Shown: positions 18,116-27,281, numbered from the stretch's first letter. The stretch: 64,000 bases of DNA from Wolbachia endosymbiont (group A) of Pogonocherus hispidulus (GCF_964028195.1 NZ_OZ034750.1:1588266-1652265); one strand, 5' to 3'. A program made the numbers and translations. Notes: generated by a model from the letters alone, not told the origin.

Positions 18116-18616
18116 ATGACAGAAAAAGAAAAGCAGTTTAGTTTTACATCAGAAAACCTCAAGAAAGCAGAAAAGTTTATAGAGATGTATCCCAAAGGTA
18201 GAGAAGGAAGCGCTGTTATGCCTTTACTGTATCTGGTTCAAGAGCAATGCGGATGGGTTTCTGAACCTGCTATGCGTTACGTTGCTGATATGCTGTATAT
18301 CCCACATATTCGCGTATACGAAGTGGCAAATTTCTACACCATGTATAATTTAAAACCAGTAGGTAAATATCTAATACAAATTTGTAGAACAACTCCTTGC
18401 TGGTTGTGCAATAGTGAAGAAGTTTTAAATACCTTTAAAAAGAAACTTGGAATCAATATCGGTGAGACTACTAAAGATAATTTGTTCACTTTAAAAGAGG
18501 TTGAATGTCTTGGTGCATGCGTTAATGCTCCTGTTATGCAGATCAATAATGACTTCTATGAAAATCTTACTCCTGAAAAGGTAGAAAACATCATAGCAGA
18601 ACTTTCAGGCAAATAG
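18116..18616 (+). CDS. nuoE: NADH-quinone oxidoreductase subunit E
   Basis: 24-kDa subunit of complex I with a thioredoxin-like 2Fe-2S domain. The ligands are in CRTTPCWLC and ECLGACVNAP. The N-terminal helical part contains YPKGREGSAVMPLLYLVQEQCGW, typical of NuoE. From the ATG at 18116 it has 166 residues, the family norm; the frame extends to a TTG at 18092, adding only eight residues. It delivers electrons from NuoF toward the quinone arm. It abuts tgt with no gap, so the two are probably co-transcribed. Confidence 0.93.
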   Translation: MTEKEKQFSFTSENLKKAEKFIEMYPKGREGSAVMPLLYLVQEQCGWVSEPAMRYVADMLYIPHIRVYEVANFYTMYNLKPVGKYLIQICRTTPCWLCNSEEVLNTFKKKLGINIGETTKDNLFTLKEVECLGACVNAPVMQINNDFYENLTPEKVENIIAELSGK

Positions 18617-19834
18617 ATGAAAGAAGAATTTGCATTCAAGATAATCAAGCAATCAGGTTCTGCAAAAGTTGGAACAATTAAAACTCCAAATGGAAGCGTA
18701 GAAACACCAGCTTTTATATTCTGTGCAACAAAAGCTGCAATTAAAGCTGCAGATATCGAGAGAATTAGTGAAGCAGGTACTCAGATAATACTTTCCAACA
18801 CCTATCACCTAATGCTTCAACCAGGAGAGAATACTGTTGCAAAACTTGGTGGTTTGCACAAGATGATGGGATGGAATGGGCCAATGCTAACTGACTCAGG
18901 TGGATATCAGATATTTAGCTTAGGGCACGGATCAGTTTCGGAAGAGATAAAAGGAATAAGAAAAAAACAAAAAACTTTGATCAAAATTAATGAGGATGGG
19001 GCAATTTTTCGTTCTTACATTAATGGTAAAACTTATTGTTTAACTCCTGAAAAATCTATACAAATTCAACAAAAATTAGGTGCAGATTTAATCTTAGTCT
19101 TAGATGAATGTACTCCATTTCACATAAGCAAAGAATACACAGCAAAATCAATGCTCATGAGCCACAAATGGGCTGAACGTTCTTTAAATGAATTTGAAAA
19201 AAACAATAATGGCAAGCAGGCACTGTATGGAATTAGTCAAGGCGGAGTATATCAAGATTTACGTAGAGAAAGTTGTAATTTTATTAACGATTTGCCATTT
19301 TTTGGTCAAGCAATAGGTGGATCACTTGGTCAAAGTAAAGAGCAGATGTACGATGTAGTTTCTTTCACTATGGACCATCTGAAAAAAGATAGGCCTACTC
19401 ATTTGCTTGGTATTGGTGGAATTGTGGACATCTTTCGCGGAGTTAGTCTTGGAATTGATACGTTTGATTGCGTGCATCCAACCCGTTTAGCAAGGCATGG
19501 TGGTGCGCTTATTAAAGTAAAAAATAGAGATTCTATTTCTTCAAAGTGCAAAGAGCATATTAATTTGCGAAATCAACAATTCGAGCTGGACAATAACCCA
19601 ATTGAAAGTGACTGCTTATGTTTTACCTGCAGAAAGCATTCAAGAGCTTATATACACCATTTACTGAAAGCTAAAGAGCTCCTGGCTTACACACTCGTTA
19701 CCATTCATAACGTTTTCTTCATGAATAAGTTAATGGCATCTATAAGGCAGGCAATATTGGATGATAGGCTAGATCAAGAGAAAAATAATTGGATTAGTGA
19801 AATACCATTGCACTTTGATTTGGCCTCTCTTTAA
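18617..19834 (+). CDS. tgt: tRNA-guanine transglycosylase
   Basis: 405 residues. It exchanges the wobble guanine of GUN-anticodon tRNAs for the queuosine precursor preQ1. The active-site loop reads MLTDSGGYQIFSL; the second Asp is in GIDTFDCVHPTRLARHG; the zinc site has CLCFTCRKHSRAYIHHLL near residue 335. The family length is about 375, so it is slightly long between the barrel and the zinc site. It begins immediately after the nuoE stop codon. Confidence 0.95.
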   Translation: MKEEFAFKIIKQSGSAKVGTIKTPNGSVETPAFIFCATKAAIKAADIERISEAGTQIILSNTYHLMLQPGENTVAKLGGLHKMMGWNGPMLTDSGGYQIFSLGHGSVSEEIKGIRKKQKTLIKINEDGAIFRSYINGKTYCLTPEKSIQIQQKLGADLILVLDECTPFHISKEYTAKSMLMSHKWAERSLNEFEKNNNGKQALYGISQGGVYQDLRRESCNFINDLPFFGQAIGGSLGQSKEQMYDVVSFTMDHLKKDRPTHLLGIGGIVDIFRGVSLGIDTFDCVHPTRLARHGGALIKVKNRDSISSKCKEHINLRNQQFELDNNPIESDCLCFTCRKHSRAYIHHLLKAKELLAYTLVTIHNVFFMNKLMASIRQAILDDRLDQEKNNWISEIPLHFDLASL

Positions 19835-19977
19835 GTCTTTTCTTTATGCCGTTGATTTTTACTTCTTGTTATATTTACTTTATTTATCACACTATTAATT
19901 AGAAAGGTTATAATTAATAATTAATCTATTAATGTTAGTCTCTACCCATATGATTTGTAAGGATTAGAGGTGAAGAT

Positions 19978-21423
19978 ATGGCTAAAGGAAATAATACCCT
20001 ATTAATATTTGATTTTGATAACACTATCACTAATGGACACATGCATAATACTTTTTCTAGGTTAGGAAAAAGTGATTTTAATTCTGCTGCGGAAGGTGCA
20101 GTGACTGATCACAATATAAAAGATTTTCTAGAAAACACAGACGGAATAAAAAATGAAGAGGGGCTAAAGTCTGCACTGCAATCTGCGCTTTCAAGCGGAA
20201 TGGAAGTTAATATTGCATCCTACACAGGATATTCAGACGCTGTGAGAAGGGTTGTAGAGAATCATTTGGGTTTATCTAAAGAACAAGCAGGAGGTATTTC
20301 TGTATTTGGTGGGTTTCCAGGAGATTATGATAATGAGCTTCCAAAAGGTCTCAAAGAACAAAAAAATCAAGTTGGAAAAAATTTACACATCTGTAAGGCA
20401 ATTGTGGAGTATAAGGATAAACATGGTGAGTTGCCAAAAACTGTCATGCTAGTTGATGATGATGTAAAAAATATTCAAAAGATTAATGAGTTTGTTGCAT
20501 CAATGAGTAAAAGAGAGGAATGGCTTGAAAAAAATGGGCTGAGTATTGAAGAGATACAAAAAATCAAATTTGAAGGTGCGCGAGTGCCTAAAGAGGATAA
20601 AAATGTTGGTTATCTAGAAAGAGTACAGGAGTTTGTCAATGCTAACTTAGTGCAAGAACCAATTTATGAAAATTTGAAGAAGGAAGAACCTATATACCAA
20701 AATCTTCAAGATATTCAGAGATCATTGTCTGAAACGGTACCAAAAGAACCTATATATCAGAACAATGAAAATCGACCACCATTGCCTCCTAAAAAAAGGA
20801 AATCAAGTGATGGTATGGTTGCTGATGGTGAGAATAAAAAACAAGATATTAAGGACATGTCGTCATCCGAAACACAAGCAAACCCAACACGCTCAAAACG
20901 TCATGCAATGATGCTTGACCCTCAGCAAATAGAATCTATACACCAGAATGCTGAAGAGTTATCACCAGGTAAAAAATACGCACATATTCAAATCGTTTCC
21001 TTAGCACAAGAATTCAAGGCAATCAAAGCTTTTTTTCAAGATTGTATTCAAGAGGTAATAAATGCTATTTGCAATTTATTTAGAAGAGAAGTGGCAACAA
21101 AAATTGAAGGGCAGGGCTATAATGTAAGTAGTAAGCAAGGAAGTAGTGAAATTACTGTCAAAGGAAGTAAGCCAATAGATGCTTCAAGAATAAACAAAGA
21201 TATTATTGTCGAGTCCTTAGCTCAAATAATCGAGAAAAAAGAGAAAATCAAAGATCTTAACAATAATTATAAAGGTGATCAGCTAGGGCGAGAGATATCG
21301 AAATTATTGAACGCTGGTTCGCAAAAGGAAAATATAAACTCAAACTATAATGATGGAGAGCCTATATTCCAGACTCGTGAAGAGGCATCGAATTATCCTC
21401 CGCAAAAGAAAGACATACTGTAA
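19978..21423 (+). CDS. HAD-like protein with EPIY motifs, proline-rich and NLS-like segment (candidate effector)
   Basis: 481 residues of no named family. The N-terminus LLIFDFDNTITNGH matches HAD phosphatase motif I (Asp12, Asp14), and MLVDDDVKN near residue 160 resembles motif IV, so residues 1-190 are probably a HAD-fold domain. Then come three tyrosine motifs: EPIYEN (Tyr230), EPIYQN (Tyr240) and EPIYQN (Tyr260). They are followed at once by RPPLPPKKRKS (266-276), which combines an SH3-ligand-like PxxP with a basic KKRK cluster like a monopartite nuclear signal. The C-terminal part is helical and polar. EPIYA-type motifs are phosphorylated in secreted effectors such as CagA and Anaplasma AnkA; a secreted role here is inference. 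No signal peptide. Confidence 0.75.
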   Translation: MAKGNNTLLIFDFDNTITNGHMHNTFSRLGKSDFNSAAEGAVTDHNIKDFLENTDGIKNEEGLKSALQSALSSGMEVNIASYTGYSDAVRRVVENHLGLSKEQAGGISVFGGFPGDYDNELPKGLKEQKNQVGKNLHICKAIVEYKDKHGELPKTVMLVDDDVKNIQKINEFVASMSKREEWLEKNGLSIEEIQKIKFEGARVPKEDKNVGYLERVQEFVNANLVQEPIYENLKKEEPIYQNLQDIQRSLSETVPKEPIYQNNENRPPLPPKKRKSSDGMVADGENKKQDIKDMSSSETQANPTRSKRHAMMLDPQQIESIHQNAEELSPGKKYAHIQIVSLAQEFKAIKAFFQDCIQEVINAICNLFRREVATKIEGQGYNVSSKQGSSEITVKGSKPIDASRINKDIIVESLAQIIEKKEKIKDLNNNYKGDQLGREISKLLNAGSQKENINSNYNDGEPIFQTREEASNYPPQKKDIL

Positions 21424-21432
21424 TTGCTGTTG

Positions 21433-21459
21433 AATAATGGAGAGACATACTCCATTATT
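21433..21459 (+). terminator. Hairpin terminator after the HAD/EPIY gene
   Basis: AATAATGGAG (21433-21442) pairs perfectly with CTCCATTATT (21450-21459) around a seven-base loop; a few T's follow. It lies ten bases after the stop and implies that this stop is the natural gene end, not an end created by the downstream insertion sequence. Confidence 0.65.
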
Positions 21460-21533
21460 TTGGCGCGAAGTAACAAATTCAGTAGAATAAGTTCTTCAAA
21501 AATAATTTAAACTTTTATAGTAGGAGTAGTCTC

Positions 21534-22553
21534 ATGAAATATTATAGTGGATTAGATGTCTCACTCAAAGAAACTTTTATCAGTATCGTTGATGAGAAAG
21601 GAAAAATTATTAAAGAAGAAGTTGTTGCAAGTGAGAGTGATGCAATAGCTAAGTGCTTGCTTGGCCAAGACAAAGAATATGAAGTGATAGGGATAGAAAG
21701 TGGACAGCTATCAATATCAATGTGCAAAGAATTAAGGAATTTTGGATTACCAGTAATTTGTGTAGATGCAAGACATATGGCAGCAGCATTATCTGCAAGG
21801 ATCAATAAGAATGATAAAAATGATGCAAGAGGTATAGCACAAATGATGAGAGCTGGGTTATACAAAGAAGTATTGGTAAAATCAGACGAATCTTGCAAAA
21901 TTAAGGTAGCGCTTGGAAGCAGAAGGCAGTTAATATGCAACAAGCAGCAAATCATTGGAACAATAAGAGGATTATTGAAGATATATGGAATAAAGCTCGG
22001 TAAAGGAGCAAAATTTGAAATTTTTGCCTTAAGAATACAAGATGCAATAAATAATTTGGATGAAATCAGTAGGAGTTCAATAGAAGCATTAGTTTGTAGT
22101 TTGGAAACAATAGAAGAATCAATAAGAAAACTTGACAAAATACTTTCAGGACAAGGCGAAAAAGACGAAGATTGCAAATTGTTAACTACTACCCCAGGAG
22201 TTGGTATGATAGTAGCAATGACATTTAAAGCTGCAATAGATAATCCATATAGATTTGAAACATCTTATACAGTTGGAGCCTATATAGGATTGACACCAAG
22301 GCAGTACGCTTCTGGGGAGGTTAATCATCATGGCAGTATATCAAAAATGGGACCAGTGGAGTGCAGAAGTATGTTGTATGAGGCTGCACAAGTCTTACTT
22401 GTAGTCAATAAGAAGAAATTTAAGTTAAAAAGCTGGGGATTAAAGCTAGCAAAGAAAAAAGGGATGAAAAAAGCAATTGTAGCAGTAGCGAGAAAATTAG
22501 CTGTAATCATGCATAGGATGTTGGTTGATAAAACAGAATTTTGTTATCAATAA
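21534..22553 (+). CDS. IS110/IS1111-family transposase
   Basis: 339 residues, full length and without frameshift. The N-terminal DEDD (RuvC-like) domain opens YYSGLDVSLKETFI with the first Asp at position 8 and continues with DARHMAAALSARINKNDKNDARGIA. The C-terminal Transposase_20 domain has TTPGVGMIVAMTF and GAYIGLTPRQYASGE with the conserved Ser region. These enzymes insert without making target duplications and use an RNA guide. RBS GTAGGAGTAG lies eight bases before the ATG. The element sits between the HAD/EPIY gene and a tail fragment of a related gene. Confidence 0.92.
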   Translation: MKYYSGLDVSLKETFISIVDEKGKIIKEEVVASESDAIAKCLLGQDKEYEVIGIESGQLSISMCKELRNFGLPVICVDARHMAAALSARINKNDKNDARGIAQMMRAGLYKEVLVKSDESCKIKVALGSRRQLICNKQQIIGTIRGLLKIYGIKLGKGAKFEIFALRIQDAINNLDEISRSSIEALVCSLETIEESIRKLDKILSGQGEKDEDCKLLTTTPGVGMIVAMTFKAAIDNPYRFETSYTVGAYIGLTPRQYASGEVNHHGSISKMGPVECRSMLYEAAQVLLVVNKKKFKLKSWGLKLAKKKGMKKAIVAVARKLAVIMHRMLVDKTEFCYQ

Positions 22554-22800
22554 ACAAGAGGAGTATAGAACAATAGTTTTATTGAAAGTGAAGATAGTAA
22601 TGCCGATGGAAGGGACAAGCAAGAGCAGAAAGTGAAGCTTAGACTTCGTGCGAAACATGTTGCCGTCCACTTCCGCCTAACAAGTATAGTGCGGCTTGGC
22701 GAACTAAAGTTTTAGCCATATTGGACCGCGGAGAGAACTTTGGAAGCATGCTACTTTAACTTATGTAAAATCACTAGGATTATGAGGAAAGTATGACACC
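22554..22800 (+). ncRNA. Possible IS guide (bridge) RNA region
   Basis: Non-coding right end of the IS110-type element. It contains GC-richer stretches than its surroundings (for example GTTGCCGTCCACTTCCGCC and GGACCGCGGAGAG) and short hairpins such as GAAGCTTAGACTTC. In IS1111-type elements this region specifies the guide RNA. The call rests on position only. Confidence 0.35.
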
Positions 22801-22820
22801 TTAATTTTTATGAGTTTAAT

Positions 22821-22873
22821 GAATATGTGAATAAGTACTTTTAATGTGTGTGGACGTACTTATCCATATATTC
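22821..22873. repeat. Imperfect 18-bp inverted repeat
   Basis: GAATATGTGAATAAGTAC (22821-22838) is nearly complementary to GTACTTATCCATATATTC (22856-22873), separated by 17 bases. It lies between the IS element and the tail fragment. It may be a hairpin or the end of an older element. Confidence 0.55.
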
Positions 22874-23036
22874 ATTAACTATATTGATTTAGAAAGGTCA
22901 TTAAAAATTTAGTACAGGTGTTTTTTTGCCAATAAAGCGATTTGTAGTTGAGTAAGATAATATAATAGCAGATAAAATTTGTACTATAGCCAGGCTTGAT
23001 GTCAGAAAATATTTTTAATGATATAAAAAATTATTA

Positions 23037-23282
23037 TTGACTTTTATGCAATTAGAGAACATAAACTCAAACTCTGTGAGAGGAAACTATAATGATGGAG
23101 AGTCTATATTTCAGACCGTTCAAGAAGCACGGAACTATCATCGGCAAAAGAAAGGTATAGACTCAAACCCTGTAAGCAAAAAACCACTTGCACCACCAGT
23201 ACCTCCTAAAAATTATACGGAAAAAGTTACGCAAAATAGAAATAATAATATTATTGAAAGAGGAGGTCGAAGATTCGTATAA
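23037..23282 (+). pseudogene. Tail fragment of a protein related to the HAD/EPIY gene
   Basis: The 81-codon frame resembles the C-terminus of the 19978-21423 protein: both carry ENINSN, then YNDGE(P/S)IFQT and a QKK ending. This fragment continues with KKPLAPPVPPKNY, a second SH3-ligand-like segment absent from the complete gene, and ends RGGRRFV. Upstream similarity fades within tens of bases and meets stops. I infer the 3' remnant of a duplicated or tandemly repeated copy, separated by the IS110-type insertion. It could also be expressed as a small protein, but no good ribosome-binding site is visible. Confidence 0.6.
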
Positions 23283-23394
23283 TTTCTTGCATATCCGGTT
23301 CATGGCACATTGTTTCAACTTTACACTTCTTTAATCACTGTGCTAAATTATGAAGATCTATTGTAAAGCAGCCAAATCAATATAATAGAATGCG

Positions 23395-24669
23395 CTAAGC
23401 TTTAAGCATAGAAACCACTTTATCGTAACTTGGCAATGATTTAATTTCTCCAATTGCAGCTAGAGTGGTTTTTTCATGCTGAGATAACAATTCTTTTGCT
23501 GCTTTTTTTACGTTAGCAGTGGTAACTGCACTAATTTTTTCTATTAATTCATTTTTACTGATGTACCTATTATAGTTACCATAGTAGTGCCCCAATGTTT
23601 CAGCACGTGAGCTAACACTTTCGCGTGACATTAAAATTTGGGATTTTACTCGCTCTTTCACTCTATTTACTTCTTCTTCCCTCAGATCATCTGTAGACAG
23701 CTTCTTCAACTCTGTCGTCATAGATTTTAAAAGCTTATCTAAGTTACTACTATCTGTGCCAGCAAAAATGGAAAACATCCCTGTATCAGTGTAGCTGGAA
23801 TTAAATGAATAAACAGAGTAAGCTAATCCCTGCTTTTCCCTTACTTCCTGGAATAAACGTGATGACATTCCGCTCCCTAATATAGAATCAAGCACTTGAA
23901 ACGTGTGATATTTATCGTCATAGCGAGAAACACTAGGTAGACCAATTAGCAAGTGCACCTGATCTAATTTACGATGTTCTAAATACTCACCACCAGTGTA
24001 GCTCGTCGCATTTTGGCTTTTTTTCAGCTCTTTAGAATGAATCTTTGAGAGAAAATCTTTGGTTAATGCAACAACTTCTCCATGTTCAACATTTCCTGCA
24101 ACGGCAAATAGCATATTCTCGCCAAAGTAATGTTCGTTTATGTAGTTATTTAGATTTTCCCTAGTAAATGACTTTACCGTATCTTGCGTACCTAAGATTG
24201 ACTTACCAAATGGTTGATCTTTATAAGCTGCCTCAAAATATTTATCGAAAACAATGTCACTTGGTGAATCATTAGTCTGAAAAATCTCTTGTATTACAAC
24301 GCCCTTCTCACGTTCCAATTCATCTTCTGGAAATGTTGAATTCATCAATATATCTATTAATATATCAATACCAGTTTTTATGTCTTTCTTGAGGACTTTT
24401 GCATAATAGGTGGTGCTTTCCCTACCGGTGCTGGCGTTGAAAACCCCACCTATGTCATCAAAAGCTTTTGCAATTTCAAATGCAGTTCTTGTCTTCGTCC
24501 CTTTGAAAGCCATGTGTTCTAGAAAATGGGATATTCCATTTTGATTTGCACTTTCCGCTCTACTGCCAACACCAACTCGTATACTTAAAGCTACAGAGTC
24601 AACATCACGCACCTGCTCAGTTATTATGCGCAGACCATTATCTAATTTTGTTACCTGAGGTGTATTCAT
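23395..24669 (-). CDS. M16-family zinc peptidase (mitochondrial processing peptidase-like)
   Basis: 424 residues. The inverted zinc motif HFLEH is at residues 48-52, with the downstream Glu in ELEREKGVVIQEI. The C-terminal homologous half has the typical EVREKQGLAYSVYS segment. Bacterial relatives (PqqL/YmxG type) process peptides; the alphaproteobacterial form is the likely ancestor of the mitochondrial processing peptidase beta subunit. No signal peptide. The gene starts one base after the sodB stop, so sodB and this gene form an operon. Confidence 0.93.
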   Translation of the reverse strand: MNTPQVTKLDNGLRIITEQVRDVDSVALSIRVGVGSRAESANQNGISHFLEHMAFKGTKTRTAFEIAKAFDDIGGVFNASTGRESTTYYAKVLKKDIKTGIDILIDILMNSTFPEDELEREKGVVIQEIFQTNDSPSDIVFDKYFEAAYKDQPFGKSILGTQDTVKSFTRENLNNYINEHYFGENMLFAVAGNVEHGEVVALTKDFLSKIHSKELKKSQNATSYTGGEYLEHRKLDQVHLLIGLPSVSRYDDKYHTFQVLDSILGSGMSSRLFQEVREKQGLAYSVYSFNSSYTDTGMFSIFAGTDSSNLDKLLKSMTTELKKLSTDDLREEEVNRVKERVKSQILMSRESVSSRAETLGHYYGNYNRYISKNELIEKISAVTTANVKKAAKELLSQHEKTTLAAIGEIKSLPSYDKVVSMLKA

Positions 24670-24670
24670 C

Positions 24671-25279
24671 TTATGTATTCTTTTTTAAATTTTCTTCTGC
24701 AAAATCCCAATTAATCAAATGGTCAAGGAAAACTTTTATGTAGTCAATTCTACGATTTTGACAATCTAAATAGTATGCGTGCTCCCACACATCCATAGTG
24801 AGTAATGGCACTTGACCATAAGTTAATGGCAAATCTGCATTTGGAGTTTTGGTGATTTTGAGCTTTCCTTTTTCAAGCACTAACCACACCCATCCACTAC
24901 CAAACTGGCTTACTCCATAATTGGAGAATTCTTCATAAAATTTATCAAAGCCACCGATATCGTCCTGAATTTTTTTTGCTAAAAGACTACTATCTTTAGG
25001 CTTACCACCACCATTTTTTTTCATTGAGTTCCAATAAAAAGTGTGGTTCCAAACTTGTGCTGCGTTATTAAATATGGGAACTTTATCGCTATTACCATGC
25101 ACTTTTGTTATTAATTCCTCAATTTTCACATGTTGACAATCCGTATTTTCAACCAGCTCGTTGAGTTTATTTAAATATCCTTTATGGTGCTTATCATAAT
25201 GAAAATCTAAGGTTTTTGCAGATATGTAAGGTTCTAAAGCTGTTTTATCATATGGTAATTCAGGTAAAGTAAAACTCAT
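24671..25279 (-). CDS. sodB: Fe/Mn superoxide dismutase
   Basis: 202 residues. Metal ligands are visible in DFHYDKHHKGY, VWNHTFYW and DVWEHAYYLD. Residues such as GSGWVWLV are typical of the iron form, though metal choice cannot be proved from motifs. It removes superoxide in the cytoplasm, relevant to life inside host cells. It has a strong ribosome-binding site AAGGAGATTGTC before the ATG and is followed one base later by the M16 peptidase gene. Confidence 0.95.
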   Translation of the reverse strand: MSFTLPELPYDKTALEPYISAKTLDFHYDKHHKGYLNKLNELVENTDCQHVKIEELITKVHGNSDKVPIFNNAAQVWNHTFYWNSMKKNGGGKPKDSSLLAKKIQDDIGGFDKFYEEFSNYGVSQFGSGWVWLVLEKGKLKITKTPNADLPLTYGQVPLLTMDVWEHAYYLDCQNRRIDYIKVFLDHLINWDFAEENLKKNT

Positions 25280-25418
25280 GACAATCTCCTTATTTTTGAC
25301 CTACTTGGATGGTATTGTAATATGTGCTCTTGTGCAACATATAATTAATAGCTAAAACACTTAGATGTCTATTGCATTATTCTAAATTATACTACAATAA
25401 TGATTATTATATAAGCCA

Positions 25419-25883
25419 TAGAAACGGATTGAATGCAAAAACTTCCTTGACAAACTCCGCCAGCCCCCTTATCATGAGACTGAAGCTATTTATTTATCTT
25501 CTCTGTACAGATTAAATGACAAAAAAACTCACGTATCTGGCGTCTCATGTTTAATTTTTTGCACTATGTGCACCGTATGTCTTTATCAAATTTCTAGGTT
25601 TTTACCTACATAAGCTGAAACGCGCTTATAAAGCGTTCAAGACATCACCCAACGTCAAATTTTAAAATAGAGAGTGTAATAACTAGCTACCACGGGTTTT
25701 CTTTGCCTTTTTTTTCTGCCTAGTAAATTTCTTAAACATTTATAGCTAAGGTTAGTTGCATTTAAAAGCAGCTAAATTGCAGTGTTTAAGACTTAAAAAA
25801 CGCCAAGACTGAAAATAGACAATGACTAGGGCTTCTTTTGCCTTTTTTTCCCATTTGGTAAATTTCTTAAATATTTATAGCTA
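25419..25883 (-). repeat. ~460-bp interspersed repeat with conserved hairpins, copy 2
   Basis: Inverted copy of the repeat at 2127-2580 and 56025-56492. The two sub-units (TTAAGAAATTTAC...) and hairpins are preserved. It carries TAGGT-AAAA-ACCTA (on its own strand) where copy 1 has TGGGT-AAAA-ACCCA, a paired change that keeps the stem. It occupies most of the gap between sodB and the IS5-type element; no gene is visible there. Confidence 0.85.
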
Positions 25884-26064
25884 ACATGAAGCTAAGTACG
25901 AACTTTGTTAAACACAACAAATGGTGTCATCCCAGTGCTCCTTTTTTTGTCATCCCAGTGCCCAGACACTGGGATCCAGGAAAGTTTGCTTGTGAGCAAG
26001 CAAACTAGCATAGAAAGTGGTTACAACGTTTTCGATGAGATTGCAGAAAGGCTGGATCCCAGTG

Positions 26065-27152
26065 GGCTTTGTTGCATAGCAACCGAAAAAATCTGGTGGC
26101 TACTGACAAAATTCATTATAAATAACCATTTAACTGTTGAAGAAAAAATATGCCACAGAAAATGAAAGTCAGTAACCAAAACGAATATAACAAATTCCTT
26201 GAAAAAAGGGGAAATATTTTTCGTTACATCGATGAAGCTATCGAAAATTGGTATGAAAATAGTCCAAAAATGCAGGGCGGCAACTATATTTACAGTGATA
26301 AAGTCGTAATTTTGGTGCATATAATTGTCAATCTTTTTAGAATTGGTTTAAGACAAACGGTGGGGTTTATAAAAGGATATCTGCAACAAATAGGAAAAAA
26401 TTTGGCAGTTATCAGCTATTCACAAGCATCAAGAAGGTTTAAAAAACTTAATATTAAGATAAATGATTGCAGGGTTGATAAAAGCAACATGGAAAATATT
26501 AAAATTATCATAGATAGCACAAGTATCAGCATTTACAGTAACACTCCTGGCCACAGTAAGGAAAACAGTGCAGATAGAAAGTACCGAAGCTACGAGCAAG
26601 TAAGAAAGTTACATGTTATGTTAAGTGTGAATAGTAAAAAAGCTATAGCTGCAAGATACAGTAATGGCGTCTACTCTGACCACTATGGAGCTTGCGATTT
26701 GCTTGAAGAAGTTAATTTTCAGCACAAAATAAAAGCATTATATGCAGATAGGGCATACGATAGGCACAAACTTTATAAATTGTGTAAGAAATACGATATA
26801 AAGACAAAAGTTCTACCAAAAAAGGATGCAGCAGAACATTCAAAAATAGATTATATGTCTGACAGAAATGCTGCTATTAGGTTAATAAAATTATATGGAC
26901 AAGATGGTGTAAAAGAGTGGAAAAAGGAAGCAATTTATGGAAAGAGATCTTACATAGAAGGATTTTTCTCAAGGTTGAAGCAAGTATTTGGATTTAGCTT
27001 TAGGAATAAATCTGAAGTAAATCGTGAAAAAGAATTACTAATTAAGTGCTATTTGCTCAACAAATTCACTGATATTGGTATGGCTAAATTTGAAATCATT
27101 ACATAAATTTGTCGTAAACCATCACTGCTTAAGGTGCTATGCAACAAAGCCA
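26065..27152 (+). mobile_element. Complete IS5-family insertion sequence with target duplication
   Basis: Length 1088 bp. The terminal inverted repeat GGCTTTGTTGCATAGCA is perfect over 17 bases at both ends. It is flanked by an exact nine-base direct repeat ATCCCAGTG (26056-26064 and 27153-27161). The nine-base duplication and the transposase type fit the IS903 group of IS5. Intact ends and an intact gene imply a recent insertion. Confidence 0.93.
26150..27106 (+). CDS. IS5-family transposase
   Basis: 318 residues of an IS4/IS5-type DDE transposase. Visible features are IIIDSTSISIYS (first Asp), ALYADRAYDRHKLYKL (second Asp) and the C-terminal RSYIEGFFSRLKQVFGFSFR containing the Glu of the Y-2-R-3-E-like signature. 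The start ATG at 26150 lies within the left end of the element, and the gene ends 46 bases before the right inverted repeat. No frameshift is seen, so it may be active. Confidence 0.9.
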   Translation: MPQKMKVSNQNEYNKFLEKRGNIFRYIDEAIENWYENSPKMQGGNYIYSDKVVILVHIIVNLFRIGLRQTVGFIKGYLQQIGKNLAVISYSQASRRFKKLNIKINDCRVDKSNMENIKIIIDSTSISIYSNTPGHSKENSADRKYRSYEQVRKLHVMLSVNSKKAIAARYSNGVYSDHYGACDLLEEVNFQHKIKALYADRAYDRHKLYKLCKKYDIKTKVLPKKDAAEHSKIDYMSDRNAAIRLIKLYGQDGVKEWKKEAIYGKRSYIEGFFSRLKQVFGFSFRNKSEVNREKELLIKCYLLNKFTDIGMAKFEIIT

Positions 27153-27281
27153 TCCCAGTGTCAAGCACTGGGATGACACCATCACAGAGTGAACCAGTGT
27201 CAGCTACTTGAATTTGCCACCTGCTAATTACAATGTTCGTACAGCTTTGTGTCAAGCACTGGGATGACAGCTAGCCTGATA

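Larger units (their letters stand above)
21534..22800 (+). mobile_element. IS110-type insertion sequence
   Basis: The element has one transposase gene (21534-22553) followed by about 240 bases of structured-looking non-coding DNA (22554 to about 22790). This long 3' non-coding end is the layout of the IS1111 subgroup, in which it encodes the guide (bridge/seek) RNA. As normal for this family, I see no classical terminal inverted repeats or target duplication, so the exact ends are uncertain; the coordinates are approximate. Confidence 0.65.
25949..27179. repeat. Composite palindromic repeat split by an IS element, copy b
   Basis: The left palindrome GTCATCCCAGTGCCCAGACA...CTGGGATCC is at 25949. 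The right palindrome is broken by the IS at GGATCCCAGTG (to 26064) and resumes at ATCCCAGTGTCAAGC...ACTGGGATGAC (27153-27177). Removing the IS and one copy of the nine-base duplication restores a normal unit. Confidence 0.9.
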
